Shown piece by piece: positions 1 through 11,289 of a stretch of DNA of 64,000 bases. Both the position numbers and the translations under genes were made by a program. Origin of the DNA: a virus. Location: the IMG/VR virus record IMGVR_UViG_3300042375_000862, positions 1-64,000 of that record; one strand, given 5' to 3'. Positions within the stretch are counted from its first letter, which is position 1, and every line of letters starts with the position of its first letter. The notes beneath the pieces were generated by a model, which made no database searches, was not told the origin of the DNA, and saw only the letters and a program-made list of their open reading frames with translations.

Positions 1-162
1 TCAGGTTCATCTGGTTCTAATGGAACAGATGGTTCTTCTGGTTCTTCAGGTTCTTCAGGTTCATCTGGTTCTAATGGAACAGATGGTTCTTCTGGTTCTT
101 CAGGTTCTTCAGGTTCATCTGGTTCTAATGGAACAGATGGTTCTTCTGGTTCTTCAGGTTCT
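1..162 (+). repeat. Three perfect 54-bp tandem copies in the fibre shaft
   Basis: Positions 1-54, 55-108 and 109-162 are identical at every base, each coding 18 residues (six Gly-X-Y triplets). The array may continue upstream. Neighbouring triplets encode the same peptide with different synonymous codons, so this block looks like a recent expansion. Confidence 0.9.
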
Positions 163-1419
163 AATGGAACTGACGGGTCTTCGGGAAGTAGTGGAAGTAA
201 TGGAACAGATGGTACTTCAGGAACTAGTGGTTCTAACGGAACAGACGGTAGTTCAGGTTCTAATGGTTCATCAGGTTCCAATGGTACTGATGGTAGTTCT
301 GGTACTAGTGGTTCTAATGGAACAGATGGTACTAGTGGTTCATCAGGTAGTAATGGTACTGACGGGTCTTCAGGGTCTAGTGGTTCTAATGGAACAGACG
401 GAAGTTCAGGAACTTCAATTACAACATCAGGTACTAACAATAAAGTAGTTAAATTTACTTCCTCATCAACTGTAGGTGACTCATCAATAACAGATGACGG
501 TACAACAGTTACTATTGGTGGTAATTTAATTGTATCTGGCACAACTACAACAATCAATTCAACAACACTTGAAATTGGTGATAATATTATATCGTTAAAT
601 GGTTCAGGAGCCGCAAATGCGGGTTTGGTTGTTAGGGATGCAACTACCGCATCATTAGTATCAGGTTCGTTATTATGGAATACAACAAATGATTATTGGA
701 TGGCTGGTCCTTTGGGGTCCGAATCAAAATTATTAAGATTAACTGATGGTGTAATATCAGGTTCATCACAAATATCATTCACCGGTATTACAGATGTTCC
801 ACCAGGTTTGGTATCAGGTTCTTCACAAGTATTGGGTGGAACAACTATACATTCAGGTTCATTTTTTAATGGTATAAGTGTAGTGTCCGGTTCAGGTCAA
901 ATATCATTCAATGGTATTATCGACAAACCATCTTTAGTTTCAGGTAGTTCACAGATTACATATAGCGGTTTGAATGGAATACCTTCAGGTATTGTGTCTA
1001 GTTCAATACAAATAAAAAATTATGGAGATTTTGCAACAACTGGTTCAAATACATTTAAAGGAAATCAAATAATTTCAGGATCATTATCTGTTACAGGTAG
1101 TGTAAGTGCTGCTGCGTATTACGAAGTATCAGATATTAGATATAAAGATATTATATCAGTTAATCCAAATGTGGATTTATCAACATTAGATGTTATACAA
1201 TTCACATTAAAAGGTGATAATCAAGTAAGATATGGTTATTCGGCTCAAAGTGTTAAAGAAGCTTGTTCTGACTTAGTCGTTGGTGATTTACCAATGAGTG
1301 TCAACTATAACGATGTCCATACTCTCAAAATACATCAATTGGAAAATAAAATAAAACAATTAGAAAATAAAATAGAGTCATTGTATGTCATTATCATGGA
1401 CAGGGATAACCAAAAATAA
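1..1419 (+). CDS. Collagen-like tail fibre with C-terminal S74 chaperone (5' end outside window)
   Basis: Frame 1 is open from the first base, so the gene starts upstream. Residues 1-139 are pure Gly-X-Y triplets of the type GSN-GTD-GSS without proline, the pattern of a thin trimeric phage shaft. A beta-rich head follows, sharing a module (GDNIISLN..., SGSLLWN...DYW) with the two fibres at 44668 and 52923. The C-terminus (from about 1120) has SDIRYKD, then GYSAQSVKEA and a terminal heptad coil, matching the intramolecular chaperone of endosialidase (peptidase S74). In that family the domain trimerises the fibre and then cleaves itself off. The stop at 1417-1419 lies inside the next gene. Role as a host-binding fibre is inferred from architecture. 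Confidence 0.85.
   Translation, partial: SGSSGSNGTDGSSGSSGSSGSSGSNGTDGSSGSSGSSGSSGSNGTDGSSGSSGSNGTDGSSGSSGSNGTDGTSGTSGSNGTDGSSGSNGSSGSNGTDGSSGTSGSNGTDGTSGSSGSNGTDGSSGSSGSNGTDGSSGTSITTSGTNNKVVKFTSSSTVGDSSITDDGTTVTIGGNLIVSGTTTTINSTTLEIGDNIISLNGSGAANAGLVVRDATTASLVSGSLLWNTTNDYWMAGPLGSESKLLRLTDGVISGSSQISFTGITDVPPGLVSGSSQVLGGTTIHSGSFFNGISVVSGSGQISFNGIIDKPSLVSGSSQITYSGLNGIPSGIVSSSIQIKNYGDFATTGSNTFKGNQIISGSLSVTGSVSAAAYYEVSDIRYKDIISVNPNVDLSTLDVIQFTLKGDNQVRYGYSAQSVKEACSDLVVGDLPMSVNYNDVHTLKIHQLENKIKQLENKIESLYVIIMDRDNQK
163..417 (+). repeat. Collagen-like Gly-X-Y tract, diverged copies
   Basis: Continuation of the shaft with GSN, GTD, GSS and GTS triplets and many synonymous codon differences. No proline occurs. 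It ends at the change to a TTSGTNNK beta-rich region. Confidence 0.85.
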
Positions 1420-2680
1420 AATATTAACTGATAGTGATATTAATAGAGCCGCTGAAGATGGTTTTTTAACATCAAAAACAACGATTCCAACAACAGATAA
1501 AGGAGTTACAAAAGAACGTGCACTACAATATATTAATATTAATCCCCTACATGTTTCATATAGTGAAAAATTATCCAATCAATTAATTACTAAAGAAGAT
1601 ATTAAAAAACCTTGTGACGAATGTACATCATATAATATCGTTATTAATCAGAGTGATTTAAACAATATATCAGGTGAAACCGATAATAAGATTTATTTAT
1701 ATTATTATCCTTGTGGAACTTATAGTGGTGAGACATCATATCTAACTTTTTCATATCCAGGAACATTTACAGATTATATTTGTGCTCAAAGTTGTGCCGA
1801 TACAGAACCATATTTATTTTCAAATTATGATGGAGGTATGACATTAACAGATTCAAGTTATGTTGAATTAGCGGGCAATTGTGCATTATCAACATTAAGA
1901 ACAACATTAGTTTGTTCAGGTTCATTAACATACAATGTTGCGACACAAGGATATAACACCCCAACACAACTTTTTGAATTAAATCAAACTTATGGTAATG
2001 TAGATATTACAATTAACATTAGTGGAAATACAAACTCAAATAATGAAATATTCGTCGGTAATGTAGCTGAGAGTTATGGTACCACATACGCATTTGGTAC
2101 GGGGGCTCAAAGTATATCTGATACGGTAGGTTTCATTAGTAATGACACAAAAACAACATTAGACGTTGTGGTTTATTCAACAACAACGGGTAATACATTT
2201 ACACCATTTAATGTGGTATTTACCGCGTCATGTCCTGACGGTGTTGATTGTTCAAGTGCAACAACAGGTACAACATATTATAGTGGGACAACAATTAACG
2301 TAACGGCAATAGGAAATATTAAATATGATACCATAAATGGATTTGTATTTAGAAATATAACATCAACAGGCACATATACGATTAATGATTGTATATTAAT
2401 TAATACATTATCACCAGGTTATCCACTAATTAGTGTTGCGGCATATAATAATGTAGTAACAGGAAGTAGTTGTAATTCAATTACAGTAGATACGTCAGGT
2501 TCAGAAACATCATCAACAGGAACAACAGTAAATTGTAGAACCATAACATTTAATGCAAATCAAGAATATAGTGACACCGTATCTTGGATAGATTGTGACG
2601 GATTTTTTCAATCAAGATTTGTTGAAAGAGGAACCACATTCACAACCACGGCACTAGGGAATTTTTATCAAATATTATAA
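1385..2680 (+). CDS. Virion-associated protein, unknown function (431 aa)
   Basis: I do not recognise a family. The start ATG at 1385 lies 35 nt inside the preceding fibre gene; the N-terminus SLSWTGITKNKILTDSDI looks like a genuine phage structural start and no better ATG follows nearby. The protein is rich in Thr, Ser, Asn and Gly, predicted mainly beta, with a Cys pair (CDEC, about residue 77) and scattered further cysteines. It lies 1 nt before the next gene and belongs to the virion block, so a tail or fibre-associated role is inferred from context only. Confidence 0.7.
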   Translation: MSLSWTGITKNKILTDSDINRAAEDGFLTSKTTIPTTDKGVTKERALQYININPLHVSYSEKLSNQLITKEDIKKPCDECTSYNIVINQSDLNNISGETDNKIYLYYYPCGTYSGETSYLTFSYPGTFTDYICAQSCADTEPYLFSNYDGGMTLTDSSYVELAGNCALSTLRTTLVCSGSLTYNVATQGYNTPTQLFELNQTYGNVDITINISGNTNSNNEIFVGNVAESYGTTYAFGTGAQSISDTVGFISNDTKTTLDVVVYSTTTGNTFTPFNVVFTASCPDGVDCSSATTGTTYYSGTTINVTAIGNIKYDTINGFVFRNITSTGTYTINDCILINTLSPGYPLISVAAYNNVVTGSSCNSITVDTSGSETSSTGTTVNCRTITFNANQEYSDTVSWIDCDGFFQSRFVERGTTFTTTALGNFYQIL

Positions 2681-2681
2681 C

Positions 2682-2978
2682 ATGAGTACAACATATACAC
2701 CCATACCTGTAAAACAAATAAGCACCAATTTCGGAACGGTTAATAAAGTTATTTGGTTTGATGTTACAGGTATAACAGGCACGTTTGCGGTTAATTTATT
2801 TATCACACCAAATCAATCAACAGATATTAATATTGTAATATTTAATAAAGGGAGTAATGAAGAAATGTATAGAAAAACATATAATAAATCATCTGATAGT
2901 TCAGTTATAACTGATACTGTCAAATTAAGACATGTTCCTGGTCAAAAATCGGAAACTTACGGAATTAAAAGTTTATAA
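2682..2978 (+). CDS. Small virion-block protein, unknown (98 aa)
   Basis: A short beta-rich protein tightly packed between two structural genes (1 nt and 2 nt spacings). It has no recognised domain. Its fixed place immediately before the 1989-aa protein suggests a partner or chaperone role, which is inference. The ATG at 2682 is the only sensible start. Confidence 0.65.
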   Translation: MSTTYTPIPVKQISTNFGTVNKVIWFDVTGITGTFAVNLFITPNQSTDINIVIFNKGSNEEMYRKTYNKSSDSSVITDTVKLRHVPGQKSETYGIKSL

Positions 2979-2980
2979 AA

Positions 2981-5900
2981 ATGAGTATAACCGGAGGTAC
3001 ATTTAGTATTGATTGTTTAGAAAGTGACGTCACATCATCAACAAACGATTGTGGAGTTCAAAAAACTTTAACATGGTCTAATGCTGGAACTAAATCAAAC
3101 ATACAAAGTTATTTCTTCAATTATAATCAATTAAATAACAAAATTCCGGTTTATGTTTTCATAAAACCAAAAGTCAAAAAGTTATTTAAATTTACATTCA
3201 CACCAGGTTCAAATAACGGTTCAAATATTACTATTAATATTAATCAAAAAATAAACGGTGTTTATACGTTAGTAGATGTTGAAAATTTAAATACACTATC
3301 TACTGAGACTTCAAAATATATTACACTTTATTTTGATGAAAATAAAAATGATGACATTTCACTAACTTTAGATATCATTACATCAGGTGGAACGAGTGGA
3401 CAAATGTATTGTGAAATTGATTGTGACCCTGTAATAATAAGTGCTGAATTTTGTACTGGATTTACAAGCCCAAGTTATTATTGTACAACATGTCCAACAG
3501 TTGTAACATTATATAGGGCTAAAACACCAAATTTACCACCAATAAATGGTATTTTGGATATTAATTCCGGATTTAGTAATTTCTCACCTTTCACGACAGG
3601 ACCTTGGTATTTGGATAATGGATTAACAATTGAAGCACCTTCAGGTGTAACATATTCTTATGCTTCTGGAGATATTGAAAAAAGATCAATATACACATAT
3701 AATCCATCTACACATTCTTTTGTATTTCAGTCAAGTTGTATTGGAGCTTCATTAGGTTGTGGTAATAGTTCACAAACACATTATATTAGTGGATATACAT
3801 ACACACATCAATATATTCCAATTGTAAATCCATTAGCAAGCAACGGATTAAAATATTCAGTACAAGATACTATTTTTACTTTAGAATCTAGTTACAGAAT
3901 TGTTCCAGTAACGGTTACATACACAGGTACCGCTGATGACGTTTGTTTTTCAATTGGTGATGGCGTAAATAACAACACTACCGGAAAGGTAAGTTATACC
4001 GAATCATATAGTAGACAACAACCATATTTTATAGGTTTTATCGATGTAACATCAATTAAAATTCCTAAAACATCAAAAACTAAAACAATATATGTTGTAA
4101 CTAATAGTGGACAAGTTAGAGTTAGAATTGCCGTCGGACAAAATAAATCATATAACGGAGCATCAATTACAACATCAATTACTGTCGGATGTGGAGACGA
4201 GATTTACGGATATGATATGGGAGTTCACCCTTATTCACCATATGACTCATATAACAATCCAATAGCGGTAACTAAATTATGGTCAAATGTATCAATTTCA
4301 AATTGGAGTGGATCAACAAATAATTACACTATAAAAGGAACTAATGTTTATAATGATAGTTTATTAACATCACTTGCTTTACCGTATTTTTACGGTGATA
4401 ATGTTAGAACGTCACCCACAAATAAAGTATATCAAGTTGGAAATATATTAAAAAGAGAATTCGGTACACATACCGACTATAAAGTAACTAAAAAATTATT
4501 TGGACCAAGAAAAACGTCAGACGTGGTTACAGGACCAAAAGATTTTACAAATCTTAAGAATAGAGGCGATGAAACATTAATAGCAAATGAATTATTAGTA
4601 CCAACAGGTGTTGAACCGTCAATGACTGGTGTTGGTTTAGTTAATAAAATTTTATCAACATCAGATTATCTACAACCATCGGTTTACAAATATCATTTAG
4701 GGTACACTTCGGGTTATACGGAAACTAACGCTAATAATCCATTTTTCAATGCGTGGAATTTTGCGAATGAAACTTCTTCCGGTATTACAGGTGTACAACA
4801 TATGGTGATAAAACTTAATAAAGGATACATTTTAGGTTCTGGAGTTCCCGAATTATTTAAATTATTAGAAGATGACGCAGGGGTTTATGCGGCTTTAGGT
4901 GGATCTGTTTTATCTGCGGGATTTGTTTATGGGTTTACGGCAAGTATAATAAAAACTTCGGCTTTAATAAGCGGTGGTGGATCAATAGCAAGTGCCGGAG
5001 CATCTGTATTTGTACCAATTGTTGGTTTAGTTATTGCAGTTGCGGCTTTAGCGTTTTTTTTAATTTTGGCTTTAACAGCACAGACAAAAGATTTTAAAGA
5101 AAAATTTAGTTATTTTTTCAGTAGATACGCAACAACACCATACATAACAACCGGATCAACAATTTATAAAAAAGACGATTTATCTTCATGGGATAGAGGT
5201 ATATATAATGATGGAGCGTATTTTTATAATATTCCGTCTAATTCAAGTGACGGAAAACCAACAACAAAAACATTATCATATACAACTAAAAATTCCATAA
5301 ATGAATATTCACTAAATGTTATAGATACGTCTAAAACAAATTATATCACAGAAACACTTAAATTGTGGTTTCTATCTTACACTGCGGGATATCCTGTTAA
5401 ATATACAACAACCCCAACCACATACTCAAGTAATTCATTAACAATAACGTACACTCAAGGTAGTTCAATAGTTGGGGAATTAAATAATCCATTACCGATT
5501 ATATATACTATACCTGAAGGATTTATAACATCAACAGTTTCACAAAATGATGCCGATAATCAAGCGGCAGCATATCTTTCTTCACTATCAGGAAACACAA
5601 TTGATACATTATATTCTTATGAAGAAAAACCCGGCGTTACTGACATAGAATTAAATTTCACACATGAAATAAAATCTGAAAACTTACCAAATTTAACGGT
5701 AATAAATTATGATAATTCAAATGGATTAGGTATTACTATTGGTAAGAAATTATATTATGACGTTCATGGTGACTCAACAGCATTAAATGGTTATTATTCT
5801 TTAGTTGGAACGAGTCCATTCAGAACCATATACAAAATGGTAAATGGTGTTGTAACCGATGTTTTAATATGGCAAAATAGTAATGATGCGACAGTAACAT

Positions 5901-8900
5901 CGGCAACAACTGGTACCCATAACATATCAACAACAAATCTTGATCATACAAGTGCATGGTATATAGACTCATATGATTATAGTTTATTAACTTTAAGTTT
6001 AGAAAATAATATTGACGGATTAATTACAAATTGGAATACAAATACATTTTACACAGGAGCAACTACTGGTGCAACAGTCAGTAGAGGTTTTGTGGATAAT
6101 AGAACTGAACCTACAAGTTTTTTTCTTTACAATAATAATTTAACCGGAACAGGATATACCGAGGCCTCGGATTCAATTTATAGAGAGATTTTTCCATTTA
6201 GTAGTGGTAAATTTACATATCGTAATCCTTTTACGATTTTAATTAATGCAGAAGAAATTAGTGACCTTGATAATGATGATAATGGTATAAATTTTTATTT
6301 AACCGATATTAGTGGTAACACTGTACCATCATACGTTGGTGTTACTTTTAATGTTAATATTTTTACAGGGTCAACGAGTTTACTTACATCTGAAAAAATA
6401 ACAATTGGTCCAAATGAAACGAATCAGTTTTTATATTTAAATATCCCTCAAACAGGAGGTACACTAACGTCATACAACATAACAGATTATGAATCTGAAA
6501 ACCCGTTTGATAAAATAACTTTTATTCAAAGTGGATTTACACAAAGTACGGGTGTGACTGCTTGTGAATATTATACGGGAACAACATATATTGTCGATTC
6601 ATATGGTTATGTACAATACAATAGATTTAATACGATTAATAATGGTTTTATAACTGAAGTTATTTATGTCTCTGAGGCTATATATGAAATTACAGACCCA
6701 ATTCAATATCAATCATTAGTTCCTGTTGTAGATACTGAAACGTATTATCCACCCGCAAATATTAGAATTTTAGAAACAGGAGTTTGTTATGTCGTACCAA
6801 CACCAACTCCAACACCAACTAATACGGTTACACCAACTATAACTCCAACCAATACACCAACTCCAACAGTAAACTGTTCATTCGGTGTTAGTGTTGCAAT
6901 ATTAAGTCCAACTCCAACACCTACCAATACACCAACCCCTACTAATACACCAACTAATACGGTTACCCCAACTGTAACTCCAACTAATACTCCAACACCA
7001 ACTGTAAACTGTTCATTTGGTATTAGCATTGTTGTGTTAGCACCAACTCCAACACCTACGACAACAAATACGGTAACACCAACTAATACCCCAACTAATA
7101 CTCCGACCAATACGGTAACACCTACTAATACACCTACCAACACACCAACTAATACTCCGACTAATACTGTAACACCAACTAATACTCCGACCAACACACC
7201 TACACCAACCAATACACCAACACCAACTGTAAACTGTTCATTTGGTATTAGCATTGTTGTGTTAGGACCAACCCCAACCCCAACTGCGACTAATACTGCA
7301 ACGCCAACCAACACACCAACTAATACTCCGACTAATACTAATACACCAACTAATACTCCTACTAACACACCTACTAACACACCAACCCCTACTAACACAC
7401 CGACAAATACGCCAACTAATACCCCAACTAACACACCTACATCGACCAATACCCCTACACCAACTAATACCCCAACACCAACAGTAAACTGTTCATTCGG
7501 TATTAGTATTGTTGTGTTAGGACCAACCCCAACACCTACCCCAACTAATACAGTAACTCCAACCAACACACCTACTAACACACCTACTAACACACCTACT
7601 AACACACCAACAAATACGGTAACACCTACTAACACACCAACTAATACACCAACTAATACTCCGACCAATACACCAACACCAACAAATACTCCGACCAATA
7701 CTCCAACTAATACTCCAACTAATACCCCAACTAACACAGCGACACCAACTAATACTCCTACAGGAACACCAACTCCTACACCATCACTACCGGCATTAAC
7801 GGTAAGTAGCAGTTCAACGGTTCAAACATGTTATGATGATAGTACTGCCGCATTTACATTAACCGCAAGTGGTGGTAATGGTGCACCATATGAGTATTCA
7901 AGAGATAATGATAATTGGCAAGCTAGTGGAACATTTAGTAGTTTAGCTGGAGGCACATACACTGGTTATGCTAGAAATAATAATAGAGTTGGAACTGTAG
8001 CTTCAGTTTCAGTTGGTAACTTAGCAAAAACCGCACCAAATGCGACATTTACAATTACAAATGTAAGTTGTAATGGTGGTTCAAATGGTTCAATAGCGGT
8101 AACAGGTGGGTCAGGTGGGTCAGGAACTGGATACAGCACTTCAATAGATAATGTTACATATTTTGCGTTAGATAAAACATTTAATTCATTAACTGCTGCA
8201 GCACATTCAGTTTATGTTAAAGATAGTTTAGGTTGTGTACATTCATATTCACAAACAATAACACAACCAACAGTACAAACTGCAACAATAACATCGGTAG
8301 TTAATGAAACGGTACCAGGAAACGGATCACTTCAAGTAACCTCAACAGGTGGAGTTTTCCCTAAAACTTATACATTATATAAAGACACCACCGCAACTTC
8401 TTACACTGATTACGATTATGCAAATGATACTTTAATTGTTAATACACTTAACGTACCAGGATCGTCACCATCAGAGGGATATGCTTCATTAGGTTGTGGT
8501 TATTATTACTTAAGAGTGACAGACGCAAATGGATGTGTTACATATTCATCACATAGTGAAATCATATGTGCATCACAATTCGCATATACCGTTGTATCCG
8601 GTACATACCCGGTAACAAGTAATGGTACCGCGACAATTACAGTAACAAATACTAGTGGTGCAACTAAATATATATGGTTATATGGTAATTCAACATTCGC
8701 CAGTTCAGGAACGTTATCTGGATATGGAGTGTTAGATCCATCAGGAGCGGCATCCTCATATAGTATTTCAGTGAATATCACCGGTCCTAACCAAACGACA
8801 TATTCAGGTTATTGGGCATTACCTAGTGGAGCAAATTATACTTTCAATGTCAATAAAACTTCACCGTCTTCTGGTGGTGTATTCCAATTACAATATGACG

Positions 8901-8950
8901 ATTCAACTGCGGGAACAAATAAACGAAATATTACTCAAATTATAGATTAA
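2981..8950 (+). CDS. Giant virion protein with hydrophobic segment, Thr-Pro stalk and SprB-like repeats (1989 aa)
   Basis: Residues 1-630 are beta-rich with many cysteines. About 637-705 is a long Gly/Ala/Val/Ile-rich hydrophobic stretch ([19 protein letters not shown]) able to form two or three membrane helices, unusual in a virion protein. Residues about 1272-1601 are TPTNTPT repeats broken four times by a Cys module [12 protein letters not shown]. The C-terminal 390 residues contain modules such as [19 protein letters not shown] and [12 protein letters not shown], the SprB repeat pattern (PF13573) of Bacteroidetes surface adhesins. Likely an extended tail or baseplate protein touching the host surface; a membrane-penetrating role of the hydrophobic part is inference. 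Confidence 0.75.
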   Translation: MSITGGTFSIDCLESDVTSSTNDCGVQKTLTWSNAGTKSNIQSYFFNYNQLNNKIPVYVFIKPKVKKLFKFTFTPGSNNGSNITININQKINGVYTLVDVENLNTLSTETSKYITLYFDENKNDDISLTLDIITSGGTSGQMYCEIDCDPVIISAEFCTGFTSPSYYCTTCPTVVTLYRAKTPNLPPINGILDINSGFSNFSPFTTGPWYLDNGLTIEAPSGVTYSYASGDIEKRSIYTYNPSTHSFVFQSSCIGASLGCGNSSQTHYISGYTYTHQYIPIVNPLASNGLKYSVQDTIFTLESSYRIVPVTVTYTGTADDVCFSIGDGVNNNTTGKVSYTESYSRQQPYFIGFIDVTSIKIPKTSKTKTIYVVTNSGQVRVRIAVGQNKSYNGASITTSITVGCGDEIYGYDMGVHPYSPYDSYNNPIAVTKLWSNVSISNWSGSTNNYTIKGTNVYNDSLLTSLALPYFYGDNVRTSPTNKVYQVGNILKREFGTHTDYKVTKKLFGPRKTSDVVTGPKDFTNLKNRGDETLIANELLVPTGVEPSMTGVGLVNKILSTSDYLQPSVYKYHLGYTSGYTETNANNPFFNAWNFANETSSGITGVQHMVIKLNKGYILGSGVPELFKLLEDDAGVYAALGGSVLSAGFVYGFTASIIKTSALISGGGSIASAGASVFVPIVGLVIAVAALAFFLILALTAQTKDFKEKFSYFFSRYATTPYITTGSTIYKKDDLSSWDRGIYNDGAYFYNIPSNSSDGKPTTKTLSYTTKNSINEYSLNVIDTSKTNYITETLKLWFLSYTAGYPVKYTTTPTTYSSNSLTITYTQGSSIVGELNNPLPIIYTIPEGFITSTVSQNDADNQAAAYLSSLSGNTIDTLYSYEEKPGVTDIELNFTHEIKSENLPNLTVINYDNSNGLGITIGKKLYYDVHGDSTALNGYYSLVGTSPFRTIYKMVNGVVTDVLIWQNSNDATVTSATTGTHNISTTNLDHTSAWYIDSYDYSLLTLSLENNIDGLITNWNTNTFYTGATTGATVSRGFVDNRTEPTSFFLYNNNLTGTGYTEASDSIYREIFPFSSGKFTYRNPFTILINAEEISDLDNDDNGINFYLTDISGNTVPSYVGVTFNVNIFTGSTSLLTSEKITIGPNETNQFLYLNIPQTGGTLTSYNITDYESENPFDKITFIQSGFTQSTGVTACEYYTGTTYIVDSYGYVQYNRFNTINNGFITEVIYVSEAIYEITDPIQYQSLVPVVDTETYYPPANIRILETGVCYVVPTPTPTPTNTVTPTITPTNTPTPTVNCSFGVSVAILSPTPTPTNTPTPTNTPTNTVTPTVTPTNTPTPTVNCSFGISIVVLAPTPTPTTTNTVTPTNTPTNTPTNTVTPTNTPTNTPTNTPTNTVTPTNTPTNTPTPTNTPTPTVNCSFGISIVVLGPTPTPTATNTATPTNTPTNTPTNTNTPTNTPTNTPTNTPTPTNTPTNTPTNTPTNTPTSTNTPTPTNTPTPTVNCSFGISIVVLGPTPTPTPTNTVTPTNTPTNTPTNTPTNTPTNTVTPTNTPTNTPTNTPTNTPTPTNTPTNTPTNTPTNTPTNTATPTNTPTGTPTPTPSLPALTVSSSSTVQTCYDDSTAAFTLTASGGNGAPYEYSRDNDNWQASGTFSSLAGGTYTGYARNNNRVGTVASVSVGNLAKTAPNATFTITNVSCNGGSNGSIAVTGGSGGSGTGYSTSIDNVTYFALDKTFNSLTAAAHSVYVKDSLGCVHSYSQTITQPTVQTATITSVVNETVPGNGSLQVTSTGGVFPKTYTLYKDTTATSYTDYDYANDTLIVNTLNVPGSSPSEGYASLGCGYYYLRVTDANGCVTYSSHSEIICASQFAYTVVSGTYPVTSNGTATITVTNTSGATKYIWLYGNSTFASSGTLSGYGVLDPSGAASSYSISVNITGPNQTTYSGYWALPSGANYTFNVNKTSPSSGGVFQLQYDDSTAGTNKRNITQIID
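6797..7785 (+). repeat. Thr-Pro (TPTNTPT) coding minisatellite with four Cys inserts
   Basis: About 330 codons of (T/N)(P/T) repeats, built on 6- and 12-nt units such as CCAACTAATACT. Four copies of a 36-nt insert encoding VNCSFG(I/V)S(I/V)(V/A)(V/I)L begin at 6869, 7004, 7229 and 7484. The tract is likely an extended, mucin-like rod. A long minus-strand ORF opposite it is an artefact of the repeat. Confidence 0.9.
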
Positions 8951-8953
8951 GGA

Positions 8954-8961
8954 TATTTATT
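8954..8961 (+). promoter_or_regulatory. TATTTATT, variant of the recurrent start-proximal motif
   Basis: One mismatch from TATTTATA, 24 nt before the ATG at 8986 in the gap after the 1989-aa gene. Confidence 0.35.
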
Positions 8962-8985
8962 ATAAAAGAAATAAAAATTTAAAAA

Positions 8986-9711
8986 ATGCCAGTATTTTTA
9001 CCAAGTTCTCAAGTTAGTGTACAATTAACAGGAACATCATCAGTACCAAATAATTTTACAGTTGAAATCTATAGATGGGATGTCGCAACTGATGCTGCGG
9101 TTTATGATAGAACCATTGTTACAGGTTTAACTAAAACCGCAACTTCATCGGTAAATGGTGGCACATTACTTAATGGTTATGGAATTTCAGGTATAACAGG
9201 TTTAGATAACTATGTTAAATTAACAAGTACAACCTCATGTAGTACAACTGCAACACAAGACATTACAACGGCAGCATTAACGGTGTATCAACCAAATACA
9301 GGAACATTCACCAACATATATAACGGTTACCCTACAACAGCACAAGTTAATACTTTTAATCAAACAGGTACAGGTTATACATACAATGGGTTTTCGGAAT
9401 CTAATGGAAAGATTGTAGGTAATTACGTTGTTGGTACTTTTGATACTTTATCATATATAGATGCTACAGGTTTTACATTATCTTATGTGAGTGGAACATC
9501 GGGAGGAGTCACAGTTTATGGCGATTATCAATACGGACCATTTAGTAGTTTTTCTATCACTAAATCAGGTAAAACGTTTACATTAACGGGTAGTGCTAAT
9601 ACATCATTAGATTCTGATCCTGTTTCCATAAAAGGAACCATGAGGTTAACACATAACTCAACAACTAATTATGTTGATTTTGATTATTGGTATATTCCTG
9701 CGGCCGTTTAA
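8986..9711 (+). CDS. Virion-block beta-rich protein, unknown (241 aa)
   Basis: No family recognised. The sequence is Thr/Ser/Gly-rich with alternating beta pattern and three TGY/TGF turns, and one Cys. It opens with PVFLPSSQVSVQLTG and ends in a YWYIPAAV strand, consistent with an Ig-like or jelly-roll domain; this is a composition-based guess. It has its own upstream A-rich leader and a TATTTATT motif, so it may begin a transcript. Confidence 0.65.
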   Translation: MPVFLPSSQVSVQLTGTSSVPNNFTVEIYRWDVATDAAVYDRTIVTGLTKTATSSVNGGTLLNGYGISGITGLDNYVKLTSTTSCSTTATQDITTAALTVYQPNTGTFTNIYNGYPTTAQVNTFNQTGTGYTYNGFSESNGKIVGNYVVGTFDTLSYIDATGFTLSYVSGTSGGVTVYGDYQYGPFSSFSITKSGKTFTLTGSANTSLDSDPVSIKGTMRLTHNSTTNYVDFDYWYIPAAV

Positions 9712-9740
9712 TCTATCCCTTTATTTACATTAAATTAATC

Positions 9741-9749
9741 TTTATATTA
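9741..9749 (+). promoter_or_regulatory. TTTATATTA motif
   Basis: Same 9-mer as found before the resolvase gene and before 32308. Here it lies 42 nt upstream of the ATG at 9792 and before a TATTTATA copy. Function not shown. Confidence 0.25.
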
Positions 9750-9767
9750 CCTAAAACCTAATAAAGA

Positions 9768-9775
9768 TATTTATA
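9768..9775 (+). promoter_or_regulatory. TATTTATA motif before 9792 gene
   Basis: Exact copy, 16 nt upstream of the start codon, in an 80-nt gap between virion genes. Confidence 0.45.
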
Positions 9776-9791
9776 GGTGTAAATAATTTAT

Positions 9792-10355
9792 ATGTCAACT
9801 TTTTTTGGAACACTTACTGGATTCACAATTCCATATACGAACATATCGTCAGACACACTAACACCAAATAGTGGTTCGGATTATTTAAATGACTATGAAT
9901 ATAACCCTGCAACGGGTTATACCACAACAGGTTTCACCTATTTAGGTATTGGTGGTAGTAAGTTATCCGAATTAAAAAAATACGGAGCAACAGGATACAC
10001 ACAAACATTAACAAGTGGATCAATAACAGGAGGGACAACTTGGACAGGTTATACATTTGATTATACATACAATACAACTGGTTCCACAAGTTTACAATAT
10101 AGAGATTATTCTGATGGGTACACCATGATTACAGGTAGCACTACGGGGTTTACCAAGGAGGAAGTGATTAACTATACCCTAACAAGAAACGAACATTTCT
10201 TGGGGTTTGTGGAACAACCAACCGTTTATTCGGACATTTTTGTGGAACGAGGTAAATTGGGAGTTATGGAAAGGAACTTCAGGTTAAGTGAAATTGATAG
10301 TATGGGTGAATTGAGTATATATGGAAATGGGTATTTTAAAGTTAGAAAACAATAA
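9792..10355 (+). CDS. Virion-block protein, unknown (187 aa)
   Basis: Rich in Thr-Gly-Tyr turns (ATGYTTTGFTYLG, TGYTFDYTY). The C-terminal third is distinct and charged: VYSDIFVERGKLGVMERNF followed by SEIDSMGELSIYGNGYF. That compact end looks like the conserved functional part. No enzyme motif is visible. Structural role inferred from context. Confidence 0.65.
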   Translation: MSTFFGTLTGFTIPYTNISSDTLTPNSGSDYLNDYEYNPATGYTTTGFTYLGIGGSKLSELKKYGATGYTQTLTSGSITGGTTWTGYTFDYTYNTTGSTSLQYRDYSDGYTMITGSTTGFTKEEVINYTLTRNEHFLGFVEQPTVYSDIFVERGKLGVMERNFRLSEIDSMGELSIYGNGYFKVRKQ

Positions 10356-10361
10356 GATTTA

Positions 10362-10369
10362 TATTTATT
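10362..10369 (+). promoter_or_regulatory. TATTTATT, motif variant before 10381 gene
   Basis: One mismatch from TATTTATA, 11 nt before the ATG. Confidence 0.35.
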
Positions 10370-10380
10370 AATAAAAGAAA

Positions 10381-11289
10381 ATGGCAGTAGGATCATATGG
10401 TATTGTAAGACCCGCAGACGTATCACCAGCAGACGTAGAGATATTATATCATTACGTTTCAGATAGAACTGCGAACGTTACACCAACATTAACAAAATTA
10501 GACTCGACAGCAATATTAACACCGGTGTTTCATAATGAAACGACAGGTGGAGTTGCAAACAAAGAAATTTTAGGTGGATTATATAATTTAAAATTACAAG
10601 CAGGACAATTCTCCGAATTGGGAATTTACACATTACATTTACGTCCTAAACAAGTTAGGACAAATATTATGGATTGTGGAGTTTTAGCTTCACTTCCATC
10701 AGTTAGAGGATTGGTTATTGACATTGGTAATGTACCGGTGGACGACCAAGGAAAATTCACACCACAAGGTTTAGTTGGTTATAGAATTGAATACATTAAT
10801 AATAATAATAATCAAAAAGTTCCAAACTTTTATAGATTGGTAACTTCTTCTTTTTATTGTGTACCAACTACCGCAAATTTATCAAACTCAACAGATAAGG
10901 CAATTAGGTATCAATATACCGATTCCCAATCTAATTTTATATTTTTAACAGTAACACCAAGTTCATCACCATCAAGTAGACCTAATGTGGTTCCATTTAT
11001 CGGCGAACCAGGTCAAACTATTATTTTAACAAATACATTTTTCAACCCAACAACGGTTGAAATTGAAATGGTTGAACATGATGCATCAACATTGGCACAC
11101 GCACTTTACGGTGACCAAACTAAGGCAATTGCTCCAGGTATTTACACAATCTACGATAAGGATAAAAATATCTATAAACAATACAATCTTTACGAAATTA
11201 AAGACCAATTTAATGAGACATTATATGAAGTTCGTGAAGAAAGAACAAGCGTTGATGAAACCTTAAATTTAGATAACATAACAGGATAA
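10381..11289 (+). CDS. Virion-block protein, unknown (302 aa)
   Basis: The N-terminus AVGSYGIVRPADVSPADVEI and a C-terminus with YEVREERTSVDETLNLDN frame a beta-rich body with few cysteines. The protein is less low-complexity than its neighbours, so it may be a folded baseplate or tail component. The stop overlaps the ATG of the 1003-aa gene by one base (ATAATGG), which suggests translational coupling and a shared complex. Function not recognised. Confidence 0.65.
   Translation: MAVGSYGIVRPADVSPADVEILYHYVSDRTANVTPTLTKLDSTAILTPVFHNETTGGVANKEILGGLYNLKLQAGQFSELGIYTLHLRPKQVRTNIMDCGVLASLPSVRGLVIDIGNVPVDDQGKFTPQGLVGYRIEYINNNNNQKVPNFYRLVTSSFYCVPTTANLSNSTDKAIRYQYTDSQSNFIFLTVTPSSSPSSRPNVVPFIGEPGQTIILTNTFFNPTTVEIEMVEHDASTLAHALYGDQTKAIAPGIYTIYDKDKNIYKQYNLYEIKDQFNETLYEVREERTSVDETLNLDNITG

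Noticed and set aside
20-448. Plus-strand ORF of 142 aa rich in Val, Leu, Gln and Met
   Set aside because: It is a shadow of the collagen-like frame; the true frame is open from base 1 and encodes regular Gly-X-Y triplets.
6787-7737. Minus-strand ORF of 316 aa with VGVLVGV repeats
   Set aside because: Reverse reading of the Thr-Pro repeat; no start signal and purely repeat-derived composition.
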